A DNA stretch of 64,000 bases, taken from assembly GCF_001570365.1 (NCBI RefSeq), contig NZ_BBYK01000047.1, positions 82,900 to 146,899 of the forward strand. The letters are read 5' to 3'. Shown in pieces: positions 35,006-44,870 of this stretch. The position numbers and the translations under genes are program-made. Source of the DNA: Microtetraspora fusca (GTDB lineage: Bacteria; Actinomycetota; Actinomycetes; Streptosporangiales; Streptosporangiaceae). Each line of letters begins with the position of its first letter. Within the stretch, counting starts at the first letter, position 1. The notes below the pieces were generated by a model that did not search any database, was not told the DNA's origin, and saw only the letters and a program-made list of their open reading frames with translations.

Positions 35006-35443
35006 ATGGCTGTGGAGCAGCTCCGCATCACGAAGATCGCGGCGGCCGACGTCAGTCCGAACCGGCGCAGGGGCGGGGACATCCGCGTCCTGCTCAGCCC
35101 GAAGACTGTAGGGACGACCAGCGGTTTCATGGGGGTTCTCACCCTCGCTCCGCGGGAGCACGTCTCCGAGCACTACCACCCGTACTCCGAGGAGTTCCTT
35201 TACGTGGTGCGCGGACGGCTGAGCATGCGGGTGGAGACCGAGGTCGTCGACCTGGAGCCCGGCGACGCGCTGGCGGTGCCGATCGGCGCCCGGCACCGGC
35301 TGGTCAACACAGGGGACGAGGAGGCCGTCGCCGTCTTCCACCTCGGCCCACTCGCGCCCAGCCCCGAGCTGGGGCACGTCGACACCGAGGAGCCGCCGCA
35401 CGCCGCCGAGTCCACCCCCGAGGTGGGCGGAGGCCGCCGGTGA
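35006..35443 (+). CDS. Cupin-fold polyketide cyclase/oxygenase (TcmJ-like)
   Basis: This 145-residue single cupin has motif 1 [19 protein letters not shown] (metal ligands H, H, E) and motif 2 [16 protein letters not shown] (H). Cupins of the TcmJ type sit immediately before KS-alpha in many aromatic clusters and improve correct cyclisation or quinone formation. Here the stop overlaps the KS-alpha GTG start (GTGA, 35440-35443), the same arrangement. ATG at 35006 has GAGGGGAG upstream. Confidence 0.9.
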   Translation: MAVEQLRITKIAAADVSPNRRRGGDIRVLLSPKTVGTTSGFMGVLTLAPREHVSEHYHPYSEEFLYVVRGRLSMRVETEVVDLEPGDALAVPIGARHRLVNTGDEEAVAVFHLGPLAPSPELGHVDTEEPPHAAESTPEVGGGRR

Positions 35444-36708
35444 GCAGACGGGTCGTCATCACGGGGATGGGCCTGGTCACGCCGGGCGGGATCGGTACCA
35501 AGGCGTTCTGGGAGCAGCTCACGGCCGGGCGCACCGCGACCCGGCTGATCCGGGCGTTCGACGCGGGAGCCTTCCGCTCGCCGATCGCCGCCGAGGCGGA
35601 TTTCGACCCGATCCTGGCCGGCCTCACCGCCCAGCAGGTGCGGCGGATGGACCGCGCCGCGCAATTCGCCGTCGCCTCGGCCAGAGAGGCGTTGGCCGAC
35701 AGCGGCCTGGAGTCGGACGGCGTCGAACCGGGCCGGGTCGGGGTGAGCCTCGGCAGCGCCGTCGGCTGCACCGTGGGCCTGGAGGAGGAGTATGTCGTGC
35801 TCAGCGACGGCGGGCGACGCTGGCTCGTCGACCACGAGTACGGCGTCCCGCACCTGTACGGGTACATGGTGCCGAGCACCCTGGCCTGCGAGGTCGCCTG
35901 GGAGTGCGGTGCGGAGGGGCCGGTCCAGCTCGTCTCCAACGGCTGCACGTCCGGGCTGGACGCCGTGGGCTACGGCGCGCAGTTGGTGGCCGAGGGCACC
36001 GTGGACGTGGCGGTGGCGGGCGCGACCGACGCCCCGGTGTCCCCCATCACGGTGGCCTGCTTCGACGCGATCAAGGCCACCAGCCCCAACGTCGCCGACC
36101 CGGAGCACGCCTCGCGGCCGTTCGACCGGGACCGGGACGGGTTCGTTCTGGGCGAGGGCGCGGCCGTGCTCGTGCTGGAGGAGCTGGGCGCGGCGCGGGC
36201 GCGTGGCGCGCACATATACGCCGAGATCGCGGGCTACGCGGCGCGTAGCAACGCCTATCACATGACCGGGCTGAAACCGGACGGCAGGGAGATGGCCGAG
36301 GCCATCAGGGTCGCGCTTGACCAGGCGCGGCTCGCCCCGGCCGATGTGGACTACATCAACGCGCACGGCTCGGGCACCAAGCAGAACGACCGGCACGAGA
36401 CCGCGGCGTTCAAGCGGAGCCTCGGCGCGCGGGCCTACGAGATCCCGGTCAGCTCGATCAAGTCGATGATCGGGCACTCGCTGGGCGCGATCGGCGCGAT
36501 CGAGGTGGCCGCCTCCGCCCTGGCGCTGGAGCACCAGGTCGTGCCGCCGACGGCGAACCTGCACACGCCGGACCCCGAGTGCGACCTCGACTACGTGCCG
36601 CTGACCGCCAGGGACCACGCCATGGACGCGGTGCTGAGCGTCGGGAGCGGGTTCGGCGGATTCCAGACCGCGATGGTCCTGACCCGCCCCCGGGGGCTGG
36701 CGGCATGA
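35440..36708 (+). CDS. Type II PKS ketosynthase alpha subunit
   Basis: This 422-residue KS-alpha performs decarboxylative Claisen condensations of malonyl-ACP, paired with the chain-length factor. The active-site Cys169 lies in [16 protein letters not shown], histidines H309 ([11 protein letters not shown]) and H346 ([13 protein letters not shown]), and Lys341 are all present. The [12 protein letters not shown] motif and normal length point to a fully active enzyme. The GTG start is coupled to the cupin gene and the stop to the CLF (ATGA). KS-CLF here anchors the cluster; phylogeny would predict chain length. Confidence 0.97.
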   Translation: MSRRVVITGMGLVTPGGIGTKAFWEQLTAGRTATRLIRAFDAGAFRSPIAAEADFDPILAGLTAQQVRRMDRAAQFAVASAREALADSGLESDGVEPGRVGVSLGSAVGCTVGLEEEYVVLSDGGRRWLVDHEYGVPHLYGYMVPSTLACEVAWECGAEGPVQLVSNGCTSGLDAVGYGAQLVAEGTVDVAVAGATDAPVSPITVACFDAIKATSPNVADPEHASRPFDRDRDGFVLGEGAAVLVLEELGAARARGAHIYAEIAGYAARSNAYHMTGLKPDGREMAEAIRVALDQARLAPADVDYINAHGSGTKQNDRHETAAFKRSLGARAYEIPVSSIKSMIGHSLGAIGAIEVAASALALEHQVVPPTANLHTPDPECDLDYVPLTARDHAMDAVLSVGSGFGGFQTAMVLTRPRGLAA

Positions 36709-37961
36709 GGGAACGCCTTGTCGTGACCGGGCTCGGGGTCGTGGCGCCGACCGGGTCCACCGCCGAGGAGCACTGGGCGGCCACGCTCGCCGGGCGCAGC
36801 GGCCTCGGACCGATCACCAGGTTCGACCCGGCCTCCTATCCGGTGCGGATCGCCGGAGAGGTCAAGGGGTTCGTCGCCACCGACCACATCCCCAGTCGGC
36901 TCACCACCCAGACCGACCACTGGACCCACATGGGCCTGGTCGCCGCCGCGAGCGCGCTCGCCGACGCCGGAGTCGTCCCGGCCGAACTGCCGGAGTACGA
37001 GATGGCCGTGGTGACGGCCAGTTCGTCGGGCGGGACGGAGTTCGGGCAGCGGGAGATGACCGGGTTGTGGAGCCGCGGCCCCGACCACGTGGGGGCCTAC
37101 CAGTCGATCGCCTGGTTCTACGCGGCTACCACTGGACAGGTGTCGATCCGGCACGGCATGCGCGGCCCGTGCGCCGCCCTCGCCACCGAGCAGGCCGGCG
37201 GCCTGGACGCGGTGGGCCAGGCACGGCGGATGCTGCGGTCCGGGACGAGGCTCGCCCTGGTCGGCGGCACCGACGCGTCGCTGTGCCCGTACGGCCTGGT
37301 GGCGCAGCTGTCGAACCGGATGCTGAGCACGGTGCCGGACCCGTCGTGCGCGTACACGCCGTTCGACGTCGCGGCCTGCGGTTATGTGCCGGGCGAGGGC
37401 GGCGCGATGTTCGTCGTCGAACGGGCGGACGACCTGCCGGCGAGTCGTGGCCGCGGAGGCGCGGGTCCCGGCGACGGGAGCGCGGCAGGGCCGTACGGGG
37501 AGATCGCGGGATATGCCGCGACCTTCGACCCGCCGCCCGGCCGGGGACGGCCGCCGACGCTGCTGCGCGCCGTGGAGCTCGCACTGGCCGACGCCGGAGT
37601 GCGCCCGGACGAGGTGGACGTCGTCTTCGCCGACGCCATGGGCACCCCGGAGGCCGACCGGGTGGAGGCGGAGGCGCTGCGGACGCTGTTCGGCCCGCGC
37701 GGCGTCCCGGTGACCGCGCCGAAGACCATGACCGGCCGCATGTACGCGGGAGGGGCGGCGCTCGACATGGCGACGGCCCTGCTCTGCATGCGCGACGGCG
37801 TGATCCCGCCCACGGTCGCCGTGACCGAACCGGACGAGGCGCACGGACTCGACCTGGTCCTCGGCCGGCCCCGCGAGCTGCCCATACGTACCGCGCTGGT
37901 GGTGGCCAGGGGGAACGGCGGCTTCAATGCCGCCCTGGTCCTGCGAAAAATCGACGATTAG
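36705..37961 (+). CDS. Type II PKS chain-length factor (KS-beta)
   Basis: The 418 residues share the KS fold but carry Gln163 in place of the active-site cysteine ([12 protein letters not shown]), the CLF hallmark used to decarboxylate malonyl-ACP for priming. Also seen are [20 protein letters not shown] and the C-terminal [17 protein letters not shown]. It heterodimerises with KS-alpha and sets polyketide length. No ACP follows, contrary to the usual KS-CLF-ACP order. The low-GC tail past the stop starts the SARP promoter region. Confidence 0.96.
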   Translation: MRERLVVTGLGVVAPTGSTAEEHWAATLAGRSGLGPITRFDPASYPVRIAGEVKGFVATDHIPSRLTTQTDHWTHMGLVAAASALADAGVVPAELPEYEMAVVTASSSGGTEFGQREMTGLWSRGPDHVGAYQSIAWFYAATTGQVSIRHGMRGPCAALATEQAGGLDAVGQARRMLRSGTRLALVGGTDASLCPYGLVAQLSNRMLSTVPDPSCAYTPFDVAACGYVPGEGGAMFVVERADDLPASRGRGGAGPGDGSAAGPYGEIAGYAATFDPPPGRGRPPTLLRAVELALADAGVRPDEVDVVFADAMGTPEADRVEAEALRTLFGPRGVPVTAPKTMTGRMYAGGAALDMATALLCMRDGVIPPTVAVTEPDEAHGLDLVLGRPRELPIRTALVVARGNGGFNAALVLRKIDD

Positions 37962-38135
37962 GAATCGTCCGTAAACCGAACATCGAACATAAGGGGACAC
38001 AGCAGAACAAAGGTCACTAATTACTTCCGCTTTCGATTACATCGCCATATACTCGTTTCGATTCCCGTGCTGTCAGAAAGGCGTGTGAAGCCGTAGGACG
38101 GTCACGCCGAACACCCTTCTTCAGATAGGTGAGGC
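37962..38135 (+). promoter_or_regulatory. Promoter region of the SARP gene
   Basis: These 174 bp are markedly richer in A/T than the surrounding DNA (for example AATTACTT, CGATTACATCGCCATATACT). They end with GGTGAGG ahead of the SARP ATG. They hold the SARP promoter and possibly the KS-CLF 3' end processing site. No certain -35/-10 pair or heptamer array was identified. Confidence 0.45.
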
Positions 38136-38969
38136 ATGCTGGAGTTCAAAGTTCTCGGCGCGCTCGAAGTGCTTCATGACGGCCGTCATTGCACTCCGAC
38201 GCCGCCGAAAGTGCTGCGGGTCCTGGCGGTTCTCCTGCTGAGAGCCAATCGGGTCGTCCCCGTTGAGACCCTGATCGAAGAGCTGTGGGGCGACTCGCCG
38301 GCCAGGACGGCGATCACGACGACACAGACCTACATCTACCAACTACGGAAGCTCATCGGGAGGCGGAGCACCGGCTCCACCGAGGAGATCCTCGTGACCA
38401 AGTGGCCCGGCTACCTGCTCCGGGTCCCGGAGGGCTCGTTGGACGCGGAGGTCTTCGACCGGCTTCTCGCGCGCGGCCGGGCGGAGCTGGACGAGGGCCG
38501 CCCGGAGCAGGCGGCGGAGACCCTGCGCGAGGCGCTCGCGTTCTGGACGGACTCGCCGCTGGCGAACGTCCCACAGGGCCGCATCCTCGCCGCGTACGCC
38601 TCCAGTCTGGAGGAACAGCGGATGCGCGCCATCGAGTTGCGTATCAGGGCCGACAGTCAGCTGGGCCGGCACGCGGAGCTCATCGGCGAGCTCCGGGACC
38701 TGGTCGTCGAGCACCCCTTCAACGAGTGGCTCCACGGCCAGCTGATCAGCGCGCTCAACCAGGTAGGCCGGCGCAGCGACGCGCTCCGCGCCTACCAGTC
38801 CGTCCGTTCGACCCTCCACAAGGAGCTGGGCCTCGAACCCTCCGCCCAGCTGCAACGGCTGCAGCACGAGGTGCTCGTCAACGGCCAGCGCGAGCTCGCG
38901 CACGTGCCGCAGCGGCAGCCCGCCGGGCAGGGCGCCGTACGTCGCGGCCTTCCGACATCGCACAACTAG
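38136..38969 (+). CDS. SARP-family transcriptional activator (AfsR/DnrI type)
   Basis: This 277-residue pathway-specific activator has an N-terminal OmpR-like winged helix (about 1-95: LEFKVLGALEVLHDG, LRVLAVLLLRANRVVPVETLIEELWG, TQTYIYQLRKLIG) and a bacterial transcriptional activation domain (about 100-250: LDAEVFDRLLARGRAEL, NEWLHGQLISALNQVGRRSDALRAY, ELGLEPSAQLQRL). SARPs bind TCGAG-type heptamers spaced 11 bp. Such arrays occur at 6097, 17663 and 22387 in this window. It is the likely master activator of the cluster. Confidence 0.95.
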   Translation: MLEFKVLGALEVLHDGRHCTPTPPKVLRVLAVLLLRANRVVPVETLIEELWGDSPARTAITTTQTYIYQLRKLIGRRSTGSTEEILVTKWPGYLLRVPEGSLDAEVFDRLLARGRAELDEGRPEQAAETLREALAFWTDSPLANVPQGRILAAYASSLEEQRMRAIELRIRADSQLGRHAELIGELRDLVVEHPFNEWLHGQLISALNQVGRRSDALRAYQSVRSTLHKELGLEPSAQLQRLQHEVLVNGQRELAHVPQRQPAGQGAVRRGLPTSHN

Positions 38970-39506
38970 TCCATAAGAATTAAATTCTGGACGATATACG
39001 GGTGGAAACGACGGGGAATTCGGGGTAAGTGCGGGGACGAACGGGGAATCTCGCGGGCATTCCGAGCAAGGCTCATTTATCTCGTTCCATAAGAGGACCG
39101 AGCAAGGCCGCTCAGATCACGAGATAGGGCTTTCTCTCATCGTGAGACGCGGAATGGCCGATGGTGGCCGTACATCATGACGTGCTCAGCGCCGAGTTCC
39201 GTCATGCCCGTGGACGCCTGTCAGACCGCCACTCCGGTGACACCGCCGGGGCCGCCATGCCGCTGACACCAGGCCGGACCCACCGTCGTCGCCGCCGTCG
39301 CCACATGGACCACAGGCCGGCTTCGAGGTCGAATCCTCACGCGAAGCCCGTCTCCGGAGCGCCCTCGGGCCGGCCCGGATGGCCCGTCTCCCCGGTGTTC
39401 TGTGATGGAGGAGCGGATCACTCGGCTGTCTGTCAGGATTTGACTTTCTTGAGCACCGGCGTCCCGTACGCGGGACCCGTCCTGTGCAGACCTGAGGAGT
39501 GCCCGT
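38970..39506. other. 537-bp gene-free region at the cluster's right edge
   Basis: This is relatively A/T-rich, with no supported gene on either strand. It contains AGAATT-A-AATTCT (38976-38988, a small hairpin just after the SARP stop). It has direct repeats ACGGGGAAT at 39011 and 39041 and CCGAGCAAGGC at 39062 and 39098, CCATAAGA at 38971 and 39087, and a dyad TCACGA/TCGTGA (39117-39145). The repeats may be regulatory; function unknown. It probably also holds the promoter of the serine hydrolase gene. Confidence 0.4.
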
Positions 39507-41360
39507 ATGGACCGGAGACGTTTTCTCAGCCTGACCACCGCCACCGGAGCCGGCGTCGGCATGGCCACTGTGGGGTTCGGGCAGGCGGCATGGGCGGCGA
39601 GCTACCCCTACTTCAACCGTCGCGTGCCCGACGAGGCGCACACGAAGATGGGTGAGCTGGCGCCCTATGGCATCACCTCGTTCGCGTTCACGCCGTCCAA
39701 CGGCTGGGTCGTCGTCACCCAGGACGGCCGTTTCTTCGCGCGCGGCATCCCCGACGCGTGTTTCGCCGAGCTCGGGAAGCTGACCAAGGCGGGCCGGAGG
39801 ATCCATTGCGTGGCCTTCCCGCCCGAGGGCGGCGACCGGTGGGTGATCACCACGGACAAGGGGGTGTCCGCTCGCGGCATCCCCACGGAGTGCCAGCAGC
39901 GGATCACCGCCTCCTACGGCGCGGGCAAGCAGGTCGTCAACGTCGCCTTCCCCCCGGCGGGCGGCAACCGCTGGTCGGTGGTCGACACGGACGGCTTCTA
40001 CGTCCGGGGCATCGACGACGAGTGCTACCAGATGATGCGCAACCTGACCCAGGGGGGACGCCGCGTCACCCACGTCGCCTTCCCCCGCGCCGGTGGGTGG
40101 GCGGTCGTCGCGCAGGACGAGTTCCACGCGCGCGGCATCGATGACGAGTGCTACCAGCAGATGGGCAAGCTCGCCGCGGGCGGCTGGCAGCTGCACAACG
40201 TCACCTTCTCGCCGACCGGCGGCTGGTCGCTGTGCTCGCGCGGCAAGGTTCCGTCCCTGCCCGCCGATCGGGTGCGCCAGGTCGAGAACGCGGTGCGCGA
40301 CGGGGGCATCTGGCAGCGGATGGGCTACTGGAAGACGCCGGGCGTGGCGATCGCGGTGGTGACCGGCAACCGCGTCGCCTGGTCCACCGGCTACGGCTGG
40401 CTGGAGGCGGGCAGCGGGGCCGCCGCGCACCCCGAGACCGCCTTCCAGGCCGCCTCCATCAGCAAGGCCGTCGCCTCGGTCGGCGTACTGCGCCTCATGC
40501 AGACGCTCAAGAAGCCGCTGAGCAGCGACATCCGCCCCTACCTCGGCTGGCCCCTGCCCCGCCGCTCCTGTGTATCGGCCGACGCGGTGCCGACGATCGA
40601 CCTCCTGCTGACCCACCGGGCCGGTGTCATCGGACGCGGCTCCACCTCTCCGGCGGACGTCTGCTCCGGCTTCAACACCACCGCGGGTGGCGGCTTCGCC
40701 GGCTACGCGCCGAACTCGACCGTGCCGTCACTGCTCCAGATCATGAACGGCGAGGGCAACTCGCCGAAGATCGAGCTCACCACCGACCCCGGCGCGGAGT
40801 ACCACTACTCCGGCGCGGGGTTCGTCCTGTTGCAGCGGATGGTGGAGCAGCAGACCGGCCTGTCGATGGCCCAGTACATGGACAAGGAGGTGTTCGCGCC
40901 GCTCGGCATGAAGACCAGTTCGTACGCGCTGTCCCCGGCCTTCGAGCTCGCGTCGGGGCACACCTCCACCGGCGCGGTGATCCCCGGCAAGCGGAACCGC
41001 TATCCGGAGTCGGCCGCCGCGGGCCTCTACACGAACGTCCTCGACCTGTGCGGTCTCGTGTGCTACCTCAACAAGGCGTGGACCGCGTCCGGTGACATCG
41101 CGGGCCCGCTCAGCAAGGAGTCGGTACGGACGCTGCTCAGCAAGGGACCGCAGCCCGACATGGGCCGGGGCCTGTTCATCTCCGGGTCGGGGACGAAGAA
41201 CTTCTCCTTCACCCACGACGGCTCCAACTACGGCTTCACGTCCGTGTTCACGGGCTATCCGGAACTGGGAGCCGGGTACGCCGTCCTGGCCAACGGTGAC
41301 AACGGGAACCTGGTCGGCGAGATCGCCGCGTCCATCAGGTCGACCTATGGCTGGGCCTGA
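39507..41360 (+). CDS. Tat-exported serine hydrolase (class C beta-lactamase fold) with N-terminal repeats
   Basis: The 617 residues begin with a twin-arginine signal (DRRRFLSLTTATGAG, likely cut after AWA at about 30). Four to five repeats of about 45 residues follow (about 45-245), each ending in ARGIPxxC or RGIDDECY. The beta-lactamase/penicillin-binding-protein domain (about 255-617) has nucleophile S317 in ASISKA, Tyr in EYHYSGAGF and the late HDGSNYGF motif. Such enzymes act outside the cell as esterases, D-peptidases or amidases. Its 3' end overlaps a convergent kinase gene by 16 bp. The substrate is unknown; clearing or modifying a secreted product is possible. Confidence 0.85.
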   Translation: MDRRRFLSLTTATGAGVGMATVGFGQAAWAASYPYFNRRVPDEAHTKMGELAPYGITSFAFTPSNGWVVVTQDGRFFARGIPDACFAELGKLTKAGRRIHCVAFPPEGGDRWVITTDKGVSARGIPTECQQRITASYGAGKQVVNVAFPPAGGNRWSVVDTDGFYVRGIDDECYQMMRNLTQGGRRVTHVAFPRAGGWAVVAQDEFHARGIDDECYQQMGKLAAGGWQLHNVTFSPTGGWSLCSRGKVPSLPADRVRQVENAVRDGGIWQRMGYWKTPGVAIAVVTGNRVAWSTGYGWLEAGSGAAAHPETAFQAASISKAVASVGVLRLMQTLKKPLSSDIRPYLGWPLPRRSCVSADAVPTIDLLLTHRAGVIGRGSTSPADVCSGFNTTAGGGFAGYAPNSTVPSLLQIMNGEGNSPKIELTTDPGAEYHYSGAGFVLLQRMVEQQTGLSMAQYMDKEVFAPLGMKTSSYALSPAFELASGHTSTGAVIPGKRNRYPESAAAGLYTNVLDLCGLVCYLNKAWTASGDIAGPLSKESVRTLLSKGPQPDMGRGLFISGSGTKNFSFTHDGSNYGFTSVFTGYPELGAGYAVLANGDNGNLVGEIAASIRSTYGWA

Positions 41361-43540
41361 TCCAGGCTCCCCCCGGTTCTCACCGGAGCCCGGTCGCCGG
41401 AGCGTACGGCGAGCGGCAGCGTGGCCTCCACCTGCGTCCCCGGCCCGGCGTCCGCGCCGGTCGCCGGGGCCCGGGTGACCAGGCAGGTGCCGCCCAGCTC
41501 GGCGGCGCGCTCGCGCATGGACGCGAAGCCGATGCCGGAGCGCCGATGCTCGGGCAGCCCCGTGCCGTCGTCGCGCACCCGTACGACCAGCGCGTGTTCC
41601 GAGCGGGCCAGCGTGACGGTGGCCCGGCTGGCGTCGGCGTGCTTGCGCACGTTGGTCAGCGCCTCCTGCGCGATCCGGTACGCCGCCACCTCCACCGCCG
41701 CGGGGAGGTCGCCTGTCTCGCCCTCCACCTCGACGTCGACGGTCGGCCCCGGCTCCACGGCGAGCGCGCGCACCGCACCGTGCAGGCCGAGGTCGTCCAG
41801 CATGGGCGGCCGCAGGCCGTAGACCAGCTCGCGGACCTCCTGGCTGACCGAGTCCATGCTGCCGCGCAGCTCCCGCAGCATCCGGTCGGCCGAGGACGGC
41901 GCCTCGCGCAGGCGCATTCGCGCGATGTTCAGTGACATCGACATGGAGGCGAGCGCCTGACCGAGGCCGTCGTGCAGGTCGCGGCGGAGCCTGCGCCGCT
42001 CCTCCTCGCGCGCGCTCAGGATGCGCTCCCGGGAACGCTGCAGGTCGGCCGCCGTCAGCACGGCGTGCGCCACGTCCGCGACGTACGGGGTCGCCGTCCG
42101 GATCAGCCGCTCGGTGTAGGCGGCCGAGAATCGGCGCGCTCCGGGCGGTCCGACCAGCATCCGGCCGACCGGCTCGCCGTGCCACACCAGCGGCACGACA
42201 TACGGATCCGGTCCGGCCGCGCCCCGCTCCACCCGCATGCCCGCCGTACCGACCTCGACAGCGACGCCGGTGACACCGAGGCCGTCCTGCACCACCGCCG
42301 TGACGGCGGCCAGCGCGTTGCCCGGCTCGGTCTCGCCCACTTCATGGGCCAGCCTCCTCGCCAGTTCCTCGGGCCGGCCGTGCCTGCCGTACAGCATCAC
42401 ATCGGTCAGGCGGCGCAGGCGCGTGCGCAACGGCTCGAAGAACGCGCCCGCCGCCAGGGCGGCGGCCAGCCCCGCGACCTGGTCGTAGTCGGAGACGAAC
42501 AGCCCGGCCAGGGCGCCGGTGCCGAAGTACACGGCGCCGACCGCGACGACCAGGCCGGTCGCGATGACGGTCCGGCTGATGACGGTGTCGATGCCGTACA
42601 GGCGGTAGCGCAGCACCGCGAAGGCGATCGCCACCGGAATCAGCCCGGTCCAGACCGTCCCCGGCAGCCAGTAGTCCTCGCCGAGCAGCGTGAACAGCGC
42701 GTAGACGGCGAACGCGACCAGCGGCCAGGCGAGCTGCCGGCGCGCCGCCGGGGTCGCGTGCCGCAGCCGTACCAGCAGGGAGAGCACCGTGAGCACCATG
42801 AAGGCGTTCACCAGCAGGGTCAGTGCCCCCTTCACCGCGGTGTGATAGGGAGCCAGGGCCTCGATCGCCAGCGGATTCGGGATGACCTGCGGCCAGCGGT
42901 ACGTGCCGGCGGGCGGCGTCGGCCGCACCATGTTGTGCACGCCGTACGCGACGGTCGCGGCCAAACCGGCGATCGCCACCGGCAGCCAGCGCCGGGAGGG
43001 CAGGCGGTCGTCCGGCGAGAGCAGCGGTACGAGGATCGACAGCGCGCACGCCCCGACCGTCCATCCCGCGATGGCCAGGATGCGCAGCCACCCCGCGCTC
43101 TCCAGATGGCCGGCCGACGCCTGCGTGAACTGCAGCCCGGTCGCCATCACGTTGACCGCGCAGCCGAGGCCGCCGGCACACATCAGCCAGGCCAGCTTCA
43201 GGCGGGGACGGTACGCGATCAGGAAGGCGCCGACCAGCGGGAACATCAGGCCCGAGCCATGGTCGGGCGCCGTGGGCGGCCACGGCGCCCACTCCTTCGG
43301 CACCGACCACTGGATCGCGGTGCCGGCCACGGTCAGCGACACCGACAGCGCGGCCAGCACGGCGGCTGTCCCCCGCACCACCGCCACCCGCCGGGCGTCC
43401 ATGTGACCTGCGCCGGGCTCGCCGCCTCCGCCGGGAAACGCGTTCCCGGACGCCGTTTCGCCCGCCCCCGCGGGCACACGTTCCGCGGCCGTCGACGCCC
43501 GGCTCCCGTCGGCGTCCTCGCCTGCCTTGACCGCTTGCAT
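41345..43540 (-). CDS. Orphan HisKA_3 sensor kinase with membrane and GAF-like domains
   Basis: This 731-residue kinase has a low-complexity N-terminus (1-46), then a membrane region with about eight helices (47-340). A GAF-like sensor follows (about 390-490), then a DHp histidine in RRRLRRDLHDGLGQALASMSM and an ATPase domain with EALTNVRKHADAS, VRDDGTGLPEH and GIGFASMRERA. No response regulator is adjacent, so it is an orphan. The start at 43540 is uncertain; an ATG at about 43402 (MDARRVAVV) would remove the disordered leader. Confidence 0.88.
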   Translation of the reverse strand: MQAVKAGEDADGSRASTAAERVPAGAGETASGNAFPGGGGEPGAGHMDARRVAVVRGTAAVLAALSVSLTVAGTAIQWSVPKEWAPWPPTAPDHGSGLMFPLVGAFLIAYRPRLKLAWLMCAGGLGCAVNVMATGLQFTQASAGHLESAGWLRILAIAGWTVGACALSILVPLLSPDDRLPSRRWLPVAIAGLAATVAYGVHNMVRPTPPAGTYRWPQVIPNPLAIEALAPYHTAVKGALTLLVNAFMVLTVLSLLVRLRHATPAARRQLAWPLVAFAVYALFTLLGEDYWLPGTVWTGLIPVAIAFAVLRYRLYGIDTVISRTVIATGLVVAVGAVYFGTGALAGLFVSDYDQVAGLAAALAAGAFFEPLRTRLRRLTDVMLYGRHGRPEELARRLAHEVGETEPGNALAAVTAVVQDGLGVTGVAVEVGTAGMRVERGAAGPDPYVVPLVWHGEPVGRMLVGPPGARRFSAAYTERLIRTATPYVADVAHAVLTAADLQRSRERILSAREEERRRLRRDLHDGLGQALASMSMSLNIARMRLREAPSSADRMLRELRGSMDSVSQEVRELVYGLRPPMLDDLGLHGAVRALAVEPGPTVDVEVEGETGDLPAAVEVAAYRIAQEALTNVRKHADASRATVTLARSEHALVVRVRDDGTGLPEHRRSGIGFASMRERAAELGGTCLVTRAPATGADAGPGTQVEATLPLAVRSGDRAPVRTGGSLDQAQP

Positions 43541-43689
43541 CCCTTACCCCCGCCAAGACCTTGCTGCCCCCCGGAATCTTCTATCGGAAAGTCGCAAAAA
43601 CGGAGAATTCGGCGAGGGACGTCCGCGAGCCCCTACGGCCCTGGAGCGCGGCGGCGACCACTGAGATCTCGCCCGGCGGAGAAACCGGA

Positions 43690-43720
43690 CCCCGGCCCGT
43701 GCCGACAGCGCGGGCCGGGG
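43690..43720 (-). terminator. Hairpin terminator after the OsmC-ABC operon
   Basis: CCCCGGCCCG at 43690-43699 pairs perfectly with CGGGCCGGGG at 43711-43720 across an 11-nt loop. It starts 5 bp past the OsmC stop codon, so it ends the long minus-strand operon 51787-43726. There is no clear U-tract. Confidence 0.65.
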
Positions 43721-43725
43721 CGGGG

Positions 43726-44253
43726 TCAGGCGGCGACCCGGACGATCGTGCCCGAGATGTTCTGCGGGTTCCGGATGAGGTTGAGGATGGGGCAGACCCG
43801 CTCGACCTCGGCGTGCAGCCGGGCGAGCTCCTCGTCCGAGGCGGGCGAGTCCAGGTGGACCTCGTAGCGGAAGTTCTGCGGATAGACCGGGATGTCGGTG
43901 GCGTCCGGCGACTGGGCGCGCGGGTCGTACTCGGCCCGCACGTCCACCGACAGCGCGTCGATCGGCACCTCCAGCTCGGCCGCCTTGATCAGGAAGATGT
44001 GCGTCACGCAGCTTCCCAGCACACCCGCCTGCAGCTCCGGCGAAGCGGGCCCGAGGTCGTACCCGGCGAAGTCGGGACCGCTGTCGCTGAGGATCTGGAA
44101 GTCGCGGATCCTGATCCGCCGCACGCCGCTGCGGCCTTCGGCGGTCACGGTCGCGCGCAGCGGCACCGGACCGCCGCCGCTCTCCGCCGTGGCGGTGCGG
44201 CGGGCGAGGAGCGCGGCGCGCTTCTGGGTGAGGTATTCACGAAGGGTGCTCAT
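43726..44253 (-). CDS. OsmC-family (Ohr-like) peroxide-reductase-fold protein
   Basis: This 175-residue OsmC-fold protein has two cysteines in the expected places: C in AGVLGSCVTHIF and C in VERVCPILN, which in this family form the peroxidatic thiol pair. An N-terminal helix of about 40 residues precedes the domain. It is the last gene of the ABC/LLM operon (ATGA overlap with the glyoxalase-like gene). It likely detoxifies organic hydroperoxides made during flavin-dependent oxidation by the LLM enzyme, or acts on the same substrate class. Confidence 0.82.
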   Translation of the reverse strand: MSTLREYLTQKRAALLARRTATAESGGGPVPLRATVTAEGRSGVRRIRIRDFQILSDSGPDFAGYDLGPASPELQAGVLGSCVTHIFLIKAAELEVPIDALSVDVRAEYDPRAQSPDATDIPVYPQNFRYEVHLDSPASDEELARLHAEVERVCPILNLIRNPQNISGTIVRVAA

Positions 44254-44870
44254 GCGAGTGTCACCTGTCCTTCCGGAGTGTCGAGTACGGCACGCAGTCC
44301 GGGGGCCGGGCCGCGCTCGACCGGGACCGTGACTCCGAGGGCGTCCAGGGGGCCGCGCGCCGACGCGGGCTCCGGATGGATCACGGTGAAGGACGCCAGG
44401 GAGAGGGCCGGGATGCCCGAGGCCGAGGGGTGCGCGGTGCTCCCCCAGTCGATGATGAACGGCGTGGTGCGCACGGCCGCCGGGTCGTCGCGCCTGGTCA
44501 GCCGCCATTCGAGGAGCGTGCCGTCGGGCGTGCGCCGCGAGAGCGGCTCGATGGAGCCCGGGTCGTAACCGGCCTCGCGGGCCTGCCGTACGGTCGCCTC
44601 GATGTCGCCGGTGCGTACGGCCCACGCGGCGAGCGTCGGCTCGGTCAGCGCCTCCAGGCCGAAGGCACGCGGCCGGACCCCGGGCTGGGACGGGTCCGGA
44701 CCGATGATCTCCAGGTAGGCGCCGTCGCCGAGGCCGACGAGGTAGTTGGCCGTGCCGCCGGGGTGCGCGCCGCCCGCCGAGGGGGCGACGCCGGTCAGCG
44801 TGGCGAAGGCCGCCACCCCGGCCTCGAGGTCGGGGACGGCGTACACGAGGTGGTCCAGTGCGATGGTCAT
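44250..44870 (-). CDS. Glyoxalase-like (VOC superfamily) protein
   Basis: This 206-residue protein opens with IALDHLVYAVPDLEAGVAAFATLTGV, the metal-ligand His start of the glyoxalase-like/VOC fold, and has AYLEIIGPDPSQP and FIIDWGSTAHPS. The two-half layout fits the Glyoxalase_3/glyoxalase-like domain family, often an accessory in LLM flavin operons. ATGA overlaps join it to OsmC downstream and the CMD-fold gene upstream. The substrate is unknown. Confidence 0.8.
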   Translation of the reverse strand: MTIALDHLVYAVPDLEAGVAAFATLTGVAPSAGGAHPGGTANYLVGLGDGAYLEIIGPDPSQPGVRPRAFGLEALTEPTLAAWAVRTGDIEATVRQAREAGYDPGSIEPLSRRTPDGTLLEWRLTRRDDPAAVRTTPFIIDWGSTAHPSASGIPALSLASFTVIHPEPASARGPLDALGVTVPVERGPAPGLRAVLDTPEGQVTLA

